Positions 24,638 to 32,634 of a stretch of 64,000 nt of DNA are shown here, piece by piece. Made by a program: the position numbers and the translations under genes. The notes beneath the pieces were generated by a model. It was given only the letters and a program-made list of their open reading frames with translations. It was not told the origin of the DNA and searched no databases. Location of the stretch: NCBI RefSeq assembly GCF_002167005.1, contig NZ_NHTN01000010.1:1-64000 (forward strand). Direction: 5' to 3'. The DNA is from Indiicoccus explosivorum (GTDB lineage: Bacteria; Bacillota; Bacilli; Bacillales_A; Planococcaceae). The stretch's first letter is position 1. Every line of letters begins with the position of its first letter.

Positions 24638-25546
24638 ATGAAAAGAGCCATGTTCATTATAAACCCATCTTCCGGTAAAGAGGAAGCCGGCACTTACCGT
24701 GAATTGGTGCTTGAAGAACTGAAAAAAATGGGATATGAGACCGAAATCCGGGAGACAGCGGCGGCAGGGGATGCAACGGCGTTTGCCGGGGAAGCCTGCA
24801 AACGGGCATTCGATTTGGTGATGGCGATGGGAGGGGACGGAACGATCAATGAGACGGTCGCCGGATTGGCTGAACAGGATAATCAGCCTTTATTCTCCTT
24901 CATTCCGCTCGGGACAGTGAATGACTTTGCGCGGGCGCTCGGGATTTCGCTGAAGCCCGAAGAAGCGATTGCGGCACTGGAGGCCGGCGTGCCGAAGGAA
25001 GTGGATATCGCGAAAGCCGGCGGCCGTTACTTCATGAACATTTTAGCGCTGGGCAGCCTGGCTGAAGCGACTTACCAGGTGACCCCTGAACAAAAAACGA
25101 AGCTTGGGGCTTTCGCTTATCTGCTGGAAGGACTGAAGGCATTGACAGGCGATGAAGAAGTCTACTTTGAAATCGAACATGACCATGGCAGCTGGAAGGG
25201 AGAAGCGAAGCTTGTGCTCGCCGCACTGACAAATTCCGTCGGCGGTTTTGAGAAACTGGCACCGGATGCAAAGCCGGACGACGGGATGATGCACTTATAC
25301 GTAGTAAAGAACGCGGCGATCCCGGCGTTCATCCGGATGGCGGGTGAATTGCTCGTGGGCCGGCTCGAGCATGACCCTTCAGTTGATGTCATCCATACAA
25401 GCAAAGCCACGGTCCGGACACAGGAGCCGCTGTCATGCAATATCGATGGGGAAGCCGGCTTTGAAACGCCATTCGCCATTGAGGTACTGCCGCGTCATCT
25501 TCAAGTGCTGGTTCCTCCGGAAGACGCGGAACAGGAGAACCGCTGA
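24638..25546 (+). CDS. Diacylglycerol/lipid kinase family protein (YegS/BmrU type)
   Basis: 302 residues. The nucleotide-binding motif GGDGTINETVAGL (about 65-77) and the FIPLGTVNDFARALGI segment are the diagnostic blocks of the DAGK catalytic domain, followed by the C-terminal beta-sandwich. Soluble members such as DgkB phosphorylate diacylglycerol for lipid recycling; others phosphorylate sphingoid or undetermined lipids. The exact lipid is uncertain. Ribosome site ATGGAGG. Ends in a hairpin with a short T tract. Confidence 0.92.
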   Translation: MKRAMFIINPSSGKEEAGTYRELVLEELKKMGYETEIRETAAAGDATAFAGEACKRAFDLVMAMGGDGTINETVAGLAEQDNQPLFSFIPLGTVNDFARALGISLKPEEAIAALEAGVPKEVDIAKAGGRYFMNILALGSLAEATYQVTPEQKTKLGAFAYLLEGLKALTGDEEVYFEIEHDHGSWKGEAKLVLAALTNSVGGFEKLAPDAKPDDGMMHLYVVKNAAIPAFIRMAGELLVGRLEHDPSVDVIHTSKATVRTQEPLSCNIDGEAGFETPFAIEVLPRHLQVLVPPEDAEQENR

Positions 25547-25563
25547 TGAAGCAGCGGTTCTTT
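25537..25563 (+). terminator. Weak terminator hairpin overlapping the lipid kinase stop codon
   Basis: Stem GAACCGCTG / CAGCGGTTC with the TGA in the stem, but only TTTG after it. Confidence 0.5.
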
Positions 25564-25636
25564 GCCGTTCCGCCGCTTCGTGCCCGATTTTTCCTCCGCA
25601 TGGAACCTTTTGACGACCAGAACGTACAATATAGCG

Positions 25637-25675
25637 TATAATATTAGGAAGCGTGCCAATTGCCTAATTTTTTTT
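25637..25675 (+). promoter_or_regulatory. -10 box and attenuator-like hairpin in the AraC gene leader
   Basis: TATAAT (25637-25642), with TTGACG 21 bp upstream, is followed at once by a short stem ATTAGG / CCTAAT (25643-25668) and a run of eight T, about 100 bp before the AraC-type gene. Confidence 0.4.
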
Positions 25676-25773
25676 CTGAAGTGCAAGTAAATCTATTCTC
25701 TTATTCCCGATTTCGTTATATAGTTAGGGTACTGAGTATATTTGCCTGTATTTCAGTATGTAAGGAGGATCAG

Positions 25774-26559
25774 ATGAATACGCCAACAGCACCGACCATT
25801 CAAGACACTATTTCCAAACTGTTCATGATCGAGAACGAAGCGCTGAGCCGGCACGAAGGATTCGAAAATTTTTTCGAAATCGAAACCCAGCTCATTTATG
25901 AAATTCATCATTTAGAGAAAGACCGGGCGAAAAAAAGCTTGAGACGGCTGATCGACCTTATCGCAACCCGGTCGGGCAAAAAAATGATTCATGCAGTCCG
26001 CAACTACTACATAGTCCTGTCATCCATCATGGCGCGCAAATTGTATGAAACGCAAGTGCCGCCGAAAAAGGCTTTCGCATTCAATGCAGCCTGTATCGAA
26101 ATCGTGGAGAACCGGATGAATGACTCCGAATTCCTGCTTGTAGCCGATGAATTGATCGAGTTCTTCGTATCCATTCTGTCGGAACGGCAGCAGCCATCCT
26201 TCACGCACCAGACCGTCAACAAAGTCGTTCTGTACATAAACGATGAAGTCGAGCGCGATCTTTCCGTCGAAGACATAGCGAAACATTTCCATATCAGCAC
26301 GAGCCACTTGTCCCGGATTTTCCGGGAGCATGCGGGCATTACGCTGGTCGAGTACTTGAATGTCCGGCGGGTGGAGGAATCGCAGTACTACTTGCGCCAT
26401 TCCAATAAAAGCATTTCGGCGATTTCCAGTCAGTTCCATTTTTGCAACCAAAGCTATTTCACCCGGATCTTCAAAAAATATTCCGGTGTGACACCGAAGC
26501 AGTTCCGGGACAGCCAACAGATTCCGTACTTCCGGTTCACACTGCCGAGCGGCAAGTAA
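25774..26559 (+). CDS. AraC family transcriptional regulator
   Basis: 261 residues. The N-terminal half (1-150) has no recognised ligand domain; it is helical and charged. The C-terminal 100 residues form the double helix-turn-helix: VERDLSVEDIAKHFHISTSHLSRIFREHAG and ISAISSQFHFCNQSYFTRIFKKYSGVTPKQFR. ATG 25774 follows TAAGGAGG. Target genes unknown; neighbours are monocistronic and read the same way. The long leader with a terminator-like stem suggests its own expression is controlled. Confidence 0.88.
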   Translation: MNTPTAPTIQDTISKLFMIENEALSRHEGFENFFEIETQLIYEIHHLEKDRAKKSLRRLIDLIATRSGKKMIHAVRNYYIVLSSIMARKLYETQVPPKKAFAFNAACIEIVENRMNDSEFLLVADELIEFFVSILSERQQPSFTHQTVNKVVLYINDEVERDLSVEDIAKHFHISTSHLSRIFREHAGITLVEYLNVRRVEESQYYLRHSNKSISAISSQFHFCNQSYFTRIFKKYSGVTPKQFRDSQQIPYFRFTLPSGK

Positions 26560-26583
26560 AGGAGGGATTCCCTCCTTTTTTTG
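26558..26583 (+). terminator. Intrinsic terminator of the AraC gene
   Basis: Stem AAAGGAGGG / CCCTCCTTT ending in TTTTT. Confidence 0.85.
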
Positions 26584-26613
26584 TGTCAATCTGAAGGCGA
26601 TCGCTCAAGGCGT

Positions 26614-26642
26614 TTGAATTTTGGGTGGCACAACTGTATACT
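26614..26642 (+). promoter_or_regulatory. Sigma-A promoter of the yidC-type gene
   Basis: TTGAAT (26614-26619), exactly 17 bp, TATACT (26637-26642). Confidence 0.65.
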
Positions 26643-26676
26643 TCTTAGTAGTTTGAGAAGGTTGAAGGTGAATCGA

Positions 26677-27447
26677 TTGAATAAAAAAACTTGGCTGCTG
26701 TTCATGCTCGTGCTTGCTGCATTGGCACTCAGCGGCTGTTCAAGTGTTGAAAATCAGGAAGGGTTCTTCTACAGTATTTTCGTCCGTCCGTTCGACCTGG
26801 CGCTGAACTACCTCGGCGACCTGTTCGGCGGCAGCTATGGACTCGCCATTATCGCCATTACGGTCATCATCCGGCTGATCCTGATGCCGTTCATGCTCAA
26901 TACGTACAAGCGGCAACAGGCGATGAAAGTGAAAATGGACGCCATGCGGCCGGAAATGGAAGACATTCAGAAGCGGCTGAAAGCGACAAAAGACCGGGAA
27001 GAACAAATGAAGATCCAGCAGGAAATGATGGGCCTTTACAAAAAGCACGACGTGAATCCGCTTAACATGGGCTGTCTTCCGGTCGTCATCCAGATGCCGA
27101 TCGTCATGGGACTCTACTTTGCCATCCTATATTCACCGGATGTCCAGAGCCACGAATTCCTTTGGTTCAATCTCGGGGAAGCGGATATCATCATGGCACT
27201 TATCGCAGGCGTTGTCTACTTTTTCCAGGCGCGTGTATCCATGTGGACCATGCCGGAACAGCAGAAAAAACAGATGGCGGCTTTCATCTATCTGTCCCCG
27301 GTCATGATTCTGATCATTTCGTTTACAGCCATGGCTGCCCTTCCGCTGTATTGGGCGGTCGGCGGACTGATTTTGATCGCCCAGACGTATATCGGACGCA
27401 AGTTTTATCAGCAGCACCCCGAAAAAGCGGTGGAAGACGCAAGCTGA
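26677..27447 (+). CDS. yidC: Membrane protein insertase YidC/OxaA, lipoprotein type
   Basis: 256 residues. A lipoprotein signal peptide ends in the lipobox LALSGC, so Cys about 21 becomes lipidated. The Oxa1 core follows with five spans, the first cytoplasmic hairpin KVKMDAMRPEMEDIQKRLKA...REEQMKIQQEMMGLYKKH, and LPVVIQMPIVMGLYFAILY. It inserts and folds membrane proteins with or without Sec. B. subtilis has two, SpoIIIJ and YqjG; the stand-alone context here, without rnpA/jag, points to the YqjG-like second copy. Start taken as TTG 26677 after GAAGGTG, giving a normal signal peptide. Confidence 0.93.
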   Translation: MNKKTWLLFMLVLAALALSGCSSVENQEGFFYSIFVRPFDLALNYLGDLFGGSYGLAIIAITVIIRLILMPFMLNTYKRQQAMKVKMDAMRPEMEDIQKRLKATKDREEQMKIQQEMMGLYKKHDVNPLNMGCLPVVIQMPIVMGLYFAILYSPDVQSHEFLWFNLGEADIIMALIAGVVYFFQARVSMWTMPEQQKKQMAAFIYLSPVMILIISFTAMAALPLYWAVGGLILIAQTYIGRKFYQQHPEKAVEDAS

Positions 27448-27452
27448 GTGGC

Positions 27453-27477
27453 AAAGCCGGCAGACAGCCGGCTTTTT
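27453..27477 (+). terminator. Intrinsic terminator of yidC
   Basis: Stem AAAGCCGG / CCGGCTTT followed by TT. Confidence 0.8.
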
Positions 27478-27494
27478 GTTTACGCTGTATTTTG

Positions 27495-27519
27495 ATTTAA
27501 GCGCCGGTCGGCCGGGAAG
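27495..27519 (+). promoter_or_regulatory. Weak sigma-B-like promoter before the 81-residue membrane protein gene
   Basis: ATTTAA (27495-27500), 13 bp, GGGAAG (27514-27519), 39 bp before ATG 27559. One mismatch in each box to GTTTAA/GGGAAT. Confidence 0.3.
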
Positions 27520-27558
27520 CCGTTTGCGGCGGACCCGAAAATGAAGGAGGAAGACCGG

Positions 27559-27804
27559 ATGAACCAAAAATGGCTGCAGGCTTTATTGATTGTCGGGCTC
27601 AGCGTGGCCTCCCTTGCATTTTTAGTGAGAGGCAATATGGAAATAGCTGTCCTGTTCATGACACTCCTGTTTGTCTGTACGAATTCTTTCAGGTATGTGC
27701 AGATGAAGCGGGAAGGGCTTGTGCGTGAAGCGAATTGGATGCGTGGCATGGCCATTCTGTTCGCTGTCCTGTTCGTGATCGTCCTGGCCACAGTGATCTT
27801 CTGA
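27559..27804 (+). CDS. Small three-span membrane protein, unknown
   Basis: 81 residues with hydrophobic segments at about 6-24, 29-46 and 64-81 and a basic loop YVQMKREGLVREANWMRG between the second and third. I do not recognise a family. ATG 27559 is preceded by a perfect AAGGAGGA. It reads toward a strong bidirectional terminator shared with the MFS gene. The good ribosome site and uninterrupted hydrophobic pattern make it a real gene. Confidence 0.7.
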   Translation: MNQKWLQALLIVGLSVASLAFLVRGNMEIAVLFMTLLFVCTNSFRYVQMKREGLVREANWMRGMAILFAVLFVIVLATVIF

Positions 27805-27850
27805 AACCGATCGGAAGCAGGGGCGGACCGGCTGCCTGCCGATGACCCTG

Positions 27851-27887
27851 AAAAGCAGCACCGCGCAGATTACGCGGTGCTGCTTTT
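27851..27887. terminator. Bidirectional terminator with 15-bp perfect arms
   Basis: AAAAGCAGCACCGCG and its complement around a 7-nt loop. The loop contains the TAA of the minus-strand MFS gene (27870-27872). Confidence 0.88.
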
Positions 27888-29045
27888 ATGTTCACCCGCC
27901 GCATCCACCCGGCGGCGGGCCGGCAGGATGATGAGTACAGCGGGCAGAGAGACAGCGGCCATCCCCAAAAAGGCGAGCTGAGGCGAGATCTCATACAGAT
28001 AACCGCCGAGGAAGGTTAACAGGGCGATGCTGAAGCTCATGGCAAATGCCGCGTAAAGCCCTTGCGCCGCTGGGATGTGTTTTGCCTGGACTTCCCGGAA
28101 GATAAACCGGATGAACGCGTAATGAGCGACTCCGAATGAAATGGCATGCAATGTCTGGGATAAAACGAAAACCCAGACCGACGGAAACAGGAAAATGAGG
28201 ACCCAGCGGACGGTCGACCCGACCCCGGCAAGGAGGAACATCGAAGAAATACTCCACCGGGCGAAAAGTTTATCGGCTTTTGCAAAAAACAGGATTTCAA
28301 TCAAGACTGCGATATTGAGAATGATGCCGATGGCCACTCCGCCGACCCCCAAGTCCCGAAGAAAAATGAATCCATAGTTGTAGTAGGAAGCATGCGCTCC
28401 CTGCAGCAGGACAGACACGGTCAGCACCACCATGAATACCGGTGACTTCGCCAGCGCTTTCATGGCGGATTGTCCGGCTCGCGGCGGTTCCGGGGCCGCA
28501 AGGAGGGGGGCGGGGGCACTGAGAAGCAGGACAGCACCCATAAGCGCCAGTCCGGCCAGCATGAGCCAGAGGATCACGTCCGGCTGCCAGATGGCAGTGG
28601 CGGCACCGACGGCAAGAAGGGCGACCGTATAGCCGAGCGATCCAAAGGACCGGCTTTTGCCGTAGTCGATTCCCCTCTCTTGCATGAGTACTGTTGCGCC
28701 GCTTTCTGCGGCCGGCAGGAGATTAGGGTAAAACAGGTTGAAGATGATGGTGATGGCGAATAGCGCCGAATATGTATCGAAAAAGAGATAAAAGATGGCA
28801 GACGCGAACGATAGGGCGAGCAGCCAGCGAAGCACTCCAGCAAGCGGCAAATGCCGGGAAGCGAGCGGAAAAAGGAACAGCGTCGAAACTGCTCGTGCCA
28901 TTGTCCCTGCGCCCATGATGATACTGGCCTCCAGGACAGAAAGTCCTTTTCCGTCTGTCAGCCAGCCGGTCCAGTAGGGCAGGAAAATACCCCATGTAAA
29001 GAAAAACGCGAAAAAATTCATCGATAGCCATTTCTGGTTCGACAT
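27870..29045 (-). CDS. MFS transporter, phenylpropionate-permease-like (MFS_1_like)
   Basis: 391 residues from ATG 29045, about twelve spans. The opening MSNQKWLSMNFFAFFFTWGIFLPYWTGWL and the LPAAESGATVLMQERGIDYGKSRSFGSLGY block are characteristic of the branch related to HcaT and B. subtilis YwbF, in which RSFGSLGY is the usual signature. A proton symporter or exporter of an unknown solute. Neither ATG 29045 nor TTG 29069 has a good ribosome site; I prefer the ATG because it gives the normal N-terminus. Confidence 0.85.
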   Translation of the reverse strand: MSNQKWLSMNFFAFFFTWGIFLPYWTGWLTDGKGLSVLEASIIMGAGTMARAVSTLFLFPLASRHLPLAGVLRWLLALSFASAIFYLFFDTYSALFAITIIFNLFYPNLLPAAESGATVLMQERGIDYGKSRSFGSLGYTVALLAVGAATAIWQPDVILWLMLAGLALMGAVLLLSAPAPLLAAPEPPRAGQSAMKALAKSPVFMVVLTVSVLLQGAHASYYNYGFIFLRDLGVGGVAIGIILNIAVLIEILFFAKADKLFARWSISSMFLLAGVGSTVRWVLIFLFPSVWVFVLSQTLHAISFGVAHYAFIRFIFREVQAKHIPAAQGLYAAFAMSFSIALLTFLGGYLYEISPQLAFLGMAAVSLPAVLIILPARRRVDAAGEHKSSTA

Positions 29046-29164
29046 GGCACAGAACCACACTTTCTGCAAGTCTCATTCGAGGATACCAAAGTTCGCGGAA
29101 AATAGGGAAAAAAAGAACAGAGAATGGTAAAATGAACAGAACGAATAGTGGAAGAAGGGAAAGC

Positions 29165-30094
29165 ATGGCGCAGCGCTATCAAAAGAAAGCACCGAAAAAG
29201 AGATCGGTTTATATATGGAGTACTGTTGTTGTGGTATTGATTGCGGCAGCCGGAGGTGCAGGGATTTGGCTGGGAGTGTACACAGCACAGGAGCAGGCCG
29301 TCTTGACAGGCCGGGCTGTCACAGAGCCTGAAGAGGATGAGACATCACCTTTGGAACATGAGGCGCCTGCTGTCCCGGAAGAGGACGGACAGGAGCCGGA
29401 GCCGGTACTGGAAAAAGAAGAGCCGGCTGAGCCGGAACCGGAAGAACCGGCCGTGCCAGAACCGCCGGTACAGGAACCTGCCGGAACTGATGAACCGGCT
29501 CCTGCCGAAGAACCGGAACAGCCGGTGGACCGGCGGGCGTATCCGGCTGAAATTATTCTGCCGGATGAACCGACAGTGATCAACGGAATCCTTCTGGCGA
29601 ACAAGCAGCACCCATTGCCGGCGGACTATGCGCCGGGAGAAAGCGCTGAAGCCCGTGCGGCATTTGAAAAAATGGCGGCGGCGGCAGCGGAGGAAGGGAT
29701 CCAGCTTGTCGCATTCAGCACATTCCGGACATTCGAGAGGCAGCAGGAACTGTATGAAGGGTATGCTGCAAAGGACGGCCAAGCGGCAGCGGACCGCTAC
29801 AGTGCGCGGCCGGGCCATTCTGAACACCAGACAGGCCTCGCATTCGATATCGGTGAAGCGGGGCAGGAACAGCACTGGGCATCGGCCACTTTCGCCGATA
29901 CACCGGGCGGGAAGTGGCTTGCTGAAAATGCCCACCGCTTCGGCTTCATTCTCCGCTATCCGGCAGGTGAGGAAAAGACGACGGGATACATGTACGAGGC
30001 TTGGCACTTCCGCTATGTCGGAAAAGAAGCCGCAGAAGCGATCCATGAGCAGGGCGTGACTCTTGAGGAATATTTAGGAGTCGGCTCGAAATAA
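29165..30094 (+). CDS. D-alanyl-D-alanine carboxypeptidase, VanY/M15B family
   Basis: 309 residues. A basic N-terminus and one membrane anchor (about 20-42) place the enzyme outside the cell. Next comes a wall-spanning linker of about 80 residues made of Glu-Pro-rich repeats (EPEEP, PVQEP). The catalytic M15B domain follows, with zinc ligands in SARPGHSEHQTGLAFDIG and EAWHFRYVG; the Glu of that second motif is the base. It trims the terminal D-Ala from peptidoglycan stem peptides. ATG 29165 follows GAAGGG. A lone VanY-type gene like this does not imply vancomycin resistance; no vanHAX genes are present. Confidence 0.93.
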   Translation: MAQRYQKKAPKKRSVYIWSTVVVVLIAAAGGAGIWLGVYTAQEQAVLTGRAVTEPEEDETSPLEHEAPAVPEEDGQEPEPVLEKEEPAEPEPEEPAVPEPPVQEPAGTDEPAPAEEPEQPVDRRAYPAEIILPDEPTVINGILLANKQHPLPADYAPGESAEARAAFEKMAAAAAEEGIQLVAFSTFRTFERQQELYEGYAAKDGQAAADRYSARPGHSEHQTGLAFDIGEAGQEQHWASATFADTPGGKWLAENAHRFGFILRYPAGEEKTTGYMYEAWHFRYVGKEAAEAIHEQGVTLEEYLGVGSK

Positions 30095-30097
30095 AAT

Positions 30098-30150
30098 AAG
30101 GGCTGTCCGAACCGGTCATGGAACATGGCGGCTGCGGACAGCCCTTTTTC
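30098..30150 (+). terminator. Intrinsic terminator of the carboxypeptidase gene
   Basis: Stem AAGGGCTGTCCG / CGGACAGCCCTT with a 25-nt loop, then TTTT. Confidence 0.8.
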
Positions 30151-30173
30151 ATTGGGACTGCCGGTTTACGAAA

Positions 30174-31634
30174 TCACAGGATCGGTGACAGCAAAAGCGC
30201 GAGCGATTCCTTTGTCTTGACCAGCCGCGTCCGGCTCCTGTAAATCTCATAAGTGAGTTCAGTGCTGAGTTCGATGTCCTTCAGGAACTGATCGGTCAGC
30301 GATTTTGCCACTGCCGCATCATAAATGAACGCATTCACCTCGAAATTGAGTTTGAAGCTCCGGACATCGATATTGGCCGTGCCGACTGTCGCTACTCTAT
30401 GGTCCGCGACGATCATTTTCGTATGCAGGAAGCCGTTTTCGTATATGTAGACTTTCGCTCCCGCCCGGGCAAGCTGCCCGGCGTATGAATACGTCGCCCA
30501 GTACACGAGCGGATGATCAGGTTTATTCGGAATCATGATCCGTACATCGATGCCTGACATGGCCGCGATCCGGATCGCATCATAGAAGCTGGGATCCGGT
30601 ATGAAGTAAGGCGTCTGGATGTAGACGTACTCGTCCGCGTCGCTGATCATCTTCAAGTAGCCGTCCTTGATCTGCTCCCACTCCGAGTCCGGCCCGCTCG
30701 AAACGATCTGGACCGCAGTCGAGCCCTTTTCGGGGATGGCAGGAAAGTAAGTCTCATCGTACTCGATGTCCTGGCGGGCGGATGCCTGGTTCCAATCGAG
30801 AATGAAACGGGTCTGGAGCGGATGGACCGCACTCCCTTCGATCCGCAGATGGGTGTCCCGCCAATAGCCGAACCGGGGATTGAGGCCAAGGTACTCGTCT
30901 CCGATATTGAATCCGCCGACATAGCCGATCCGGCCGTCGATGACGACGATTTTCCGGTGGTTCCGGTAATTCATCCGGGGATTGATCAGCGGAAGGAAGG
31001 CCGGAAAGAAAGTCTCCACTTCACCGCCTTCTGCCACCATCGCTTTGAAGTGGCGTCTGTGGAGTCTCCTGGAACCCATGTCATCATAAAGGACACGGAC
31101 TTTGACCCCTTCCCGCGCTTTCTTGATCAGCTCATCCAAAATTTCGTTTCCCAGTCCATCGAGACGGAGGATGTAGTACTGGACATGAATGTGGTGCCTG
31201 GCACTGCGGATGTCTTCGATCAGCGCATCGAATTTCGCCCGCCCGTCATTGAAGATCCGGATATCATTGTCCTGGGTGAGCACCGCTCCGTTGTTCCGAA
31301 GGTGGAGGTAGATCAGTTCCCGGTACTCTTCCGCATCATGATTTTTGAACCGGAAAGATCCCTCTTCCAAGCTTTCCATCTGATAACGGAGCAGGCTTTC
31401 AATCCCGATCTTCTTGCGGCCTTCCCACCGGAACAAGGTTTTCTGCCGAAGTTTCCGGCCGAGCAGCAAATAAATGAAGAAGCCCAGGATCGGCAGAAAA
31501 AAGAGGACAAGAATCCAGGCCCACGTGGAAGAGGCATCCCGCCGTTCGAGAAACACAAGCGTCAGCGCCAGTATGATATTGATGATGAACGTCCCTGTCG
31601 CCAGGATGGTCGTGAGGGCCAGTGTCCATTCCAT
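30174..31634 (-). CDS. cls: Cardiolipin synthase
   Basis: 486 residues. Two N-terminal membrane spans (about 8-30 and 38-58) are followed by two phospholipase-D domains with HKD motifs NYRNHRKIVVIDGRIGYVGG and FLHTKMIVADHRVATVGTAN. It joins two phosphatidylglycerol molecules into cardiolipin and glycerol at the inner face of the membrane. Ribosome site AAAGGAG before ATG 31634. Size and motif spacing are normal. It lies downstream of the GT4/HAD/synthase operon but is separated from it by a terminator and has its own promoter. Confidence 0.95.
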   Translation of the reverse strand: MEWTLALTTILATGTFIINIILALTLVFLERRDASSTWAWILVLFFLPILGFFIYLLLGRKLRQKTLFRWEGRKKIGIESLLRYQMESLEEGSFRFKNHDAEEYRELIYLHLRNNGAVLTQDNDIRIFNDGRAKFDALIEDIRSARHHIHVQYYILRLDGLGNEILDELIKKAREGVKVRVLYDDMGSRRLHRRHFKAMVAEGGEVETFFPAFLPLINPRMNYRNHRKIVVIDGRIGYVGGFNIGDEYLGLNPRFGYWRDTHLRIEGSAVHPLQTRFILDWNQASARQDIEYDETYFPAIPEKGSTAVQIVSSGPDSEWEQIKDGYLKMISDADEYVYIQTPYFIPDPSFYDAIRIAAMSGIDVRIMIPNKPDHPLVYWATYSYAGQLARAGAKVYIYENGFLHTKMIVADHRVATVGTANIDVRSFKLNFEVNAFIYDAAVAKSLTDQFLKDIELSTELTYEIYRSRTRLVKTKESLALLLSPIL

Positions 31635-31669
31635 TAGACTGCTCCTTTGGTCGTTAGTCGCATAAATAA

Positions 31670-31698
31670 AGTATATCGCACAGGCACATGTATGAAAA
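31670..31698 (-). promoter_or_regulatory. Sigma-A-like promoter of cls
   Basis: Minus strand TTTTCA (31698-31693), 17 bp, TATACT (31675-31670). The -35 sits in the T tract of the preceding terminator. Confidence 0.45.
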
Positions 31699-31723
31699 AT
31701 GCATCCGTCGAGTACGGATGCAT
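31699..31723 (-). terminator. Terminator of the GT4/HAD/synthase operon
   Basis: 10-bp perfect stem ATGCATCCGT / ACGGATGCAT followed on the minus strand by TTTTTCAT. Confidence 0.8.
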
Positions 31724-31730
31724 GGCAGAA

Positions 31731-32555
31731 TCAAGTTTCTTCCTGCACTTCCCGCACAGCCGCTTCAACTTCCGGCCGTGTCATTTTCTCTTTGCCGGAT
31801 TCGAGTGATTTCAGCGTGCTGTGCGCCAGCTTCAGCGGAACTTTACAGAACAGCAAGATCCGCTTATTTCTGATCGATTTGATGTACGCATCCGCAAGCC
31901 CAAGATTGCCTCGCGCATAATCGAACAAGTCCGCTTTCGTCCAGCCGTCCGGTACAAAGCTGACTCCGCGCTCCGCGTCTTCCCCGATGTTGCGGAGAAT
32001 ATTGACGGCCTGAAGCCCACGGCCGAAACCGATGGCGAGTTTCCGGTCGGTCTCTGTGCCGTCATGCCAGCGCCAAATGTCTGAAAGCATCGTGCCGACG
32101 AGTCCGGCGACATAGTACGTATAATCATCAAGATCTTCTTTCGATCGAATCTGCCAATTCTTTCCGGCCCACTTCGCCATTCCGCGCGCCATTTCGGCGG
32201 TCGACCGCTTCACCTCGGCCACAATCCCTGCCGGACAGAGGCTGACCCAGTCATCGAGCCGGATGGCAACTTCCGGAAGCTGCCCGCGGTAGGGACCGAT
32301 CAGTGCCGAGTAGGCAGCTCCGTCAAAAACCGGTTCCGACAACTGACGTGCGGCTTCCGACAGAAGATGCTGCTTGACGTCCAGCGGCAGATCGGGATGG
32401 TCCTCGATTTCATCGATGGCGCGCATGCAGAGATAAGCGGAACCGACAGTGTTCTTCAGCGGACCGTTGAGAAAACTGATGGGAATAAAAAACGTCCGGC
32501 TTGTCTCTTTCAGCACAGCTGTCGCTTCTTTCGTAAGTCTGGCGTGTTGGCTCAT
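31731..32555 (-). CDS. Squalene/phytoene synthase family protein
   Basis: 274 residues, all-helical prenyl-condensing fold. Landmarks are SRTFFIPISFLNGPLK, the first metal motif DEIED in MRAIDEIEDHP, YVAGLVGTMLSDIW and the second motif region NILRNIGEDAERG. In CrtM, CrtB and squalene synthase this last motif is usually RDxxED; here the first Asp is Asn, which could weaken Mg2+ binding or change the reaction. The family joins two prenyl diphosphates head to head. No desaturase (CrtN/CrtI) or cyclase is nearby, so the product is unknown. ATG 32555 follows AGGGGGA. Third gene of the GT4 operon. Confidence 0.88.
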   Translation of the reverse strand: MSQHARLTKEATAVLKETSRTFFIPISFLNGPLKNTVGSAYLCMRAIDEIEDHPDLPLDVKQHLLSEAARQLSEPVFDGAAYSALIGPYRGQLPEVAIRLDDWVSLCPAGIVAEVKRSTAEMARGMAKWAGKNWQIRSKEDLDDYTYYVAGLVGTMLSDIWRWHDGTETDRKLAIGFGRGLQAVNILRNIGEDAERGVSFVPDGWTKADLFDYARGNLGLADAYIKSIRNKRILLFCKVPLKLAHSTLKSLESGKEKMTRPEVEAAVREVQEET

Positions 32556-32634
32556 GTCATTTCCCCCTGTTTCATTCCGCAATCGGGTTGGATTCATCCT
32601 TTATCTTAACAGAAAACGGATCCAGGTGCGCCGA

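Noticed and set aside
29165-30094. Vancomycin-resistance cluster suggested by the VanY-type enzyme
   Set aside because: No vanH, vanA or vanX genes; Ddl is of the normal type; lone M15B carboxypeptidases are common in Bacillales.
31194-31204. GTGCCTGGCAC inside cls, the same core as the repeats at 4729 and 13361
   Set aside because: It lies in a conserved coding stretch (SARHHIHV) without inverted flanks, so it is best explained by codons and chance.
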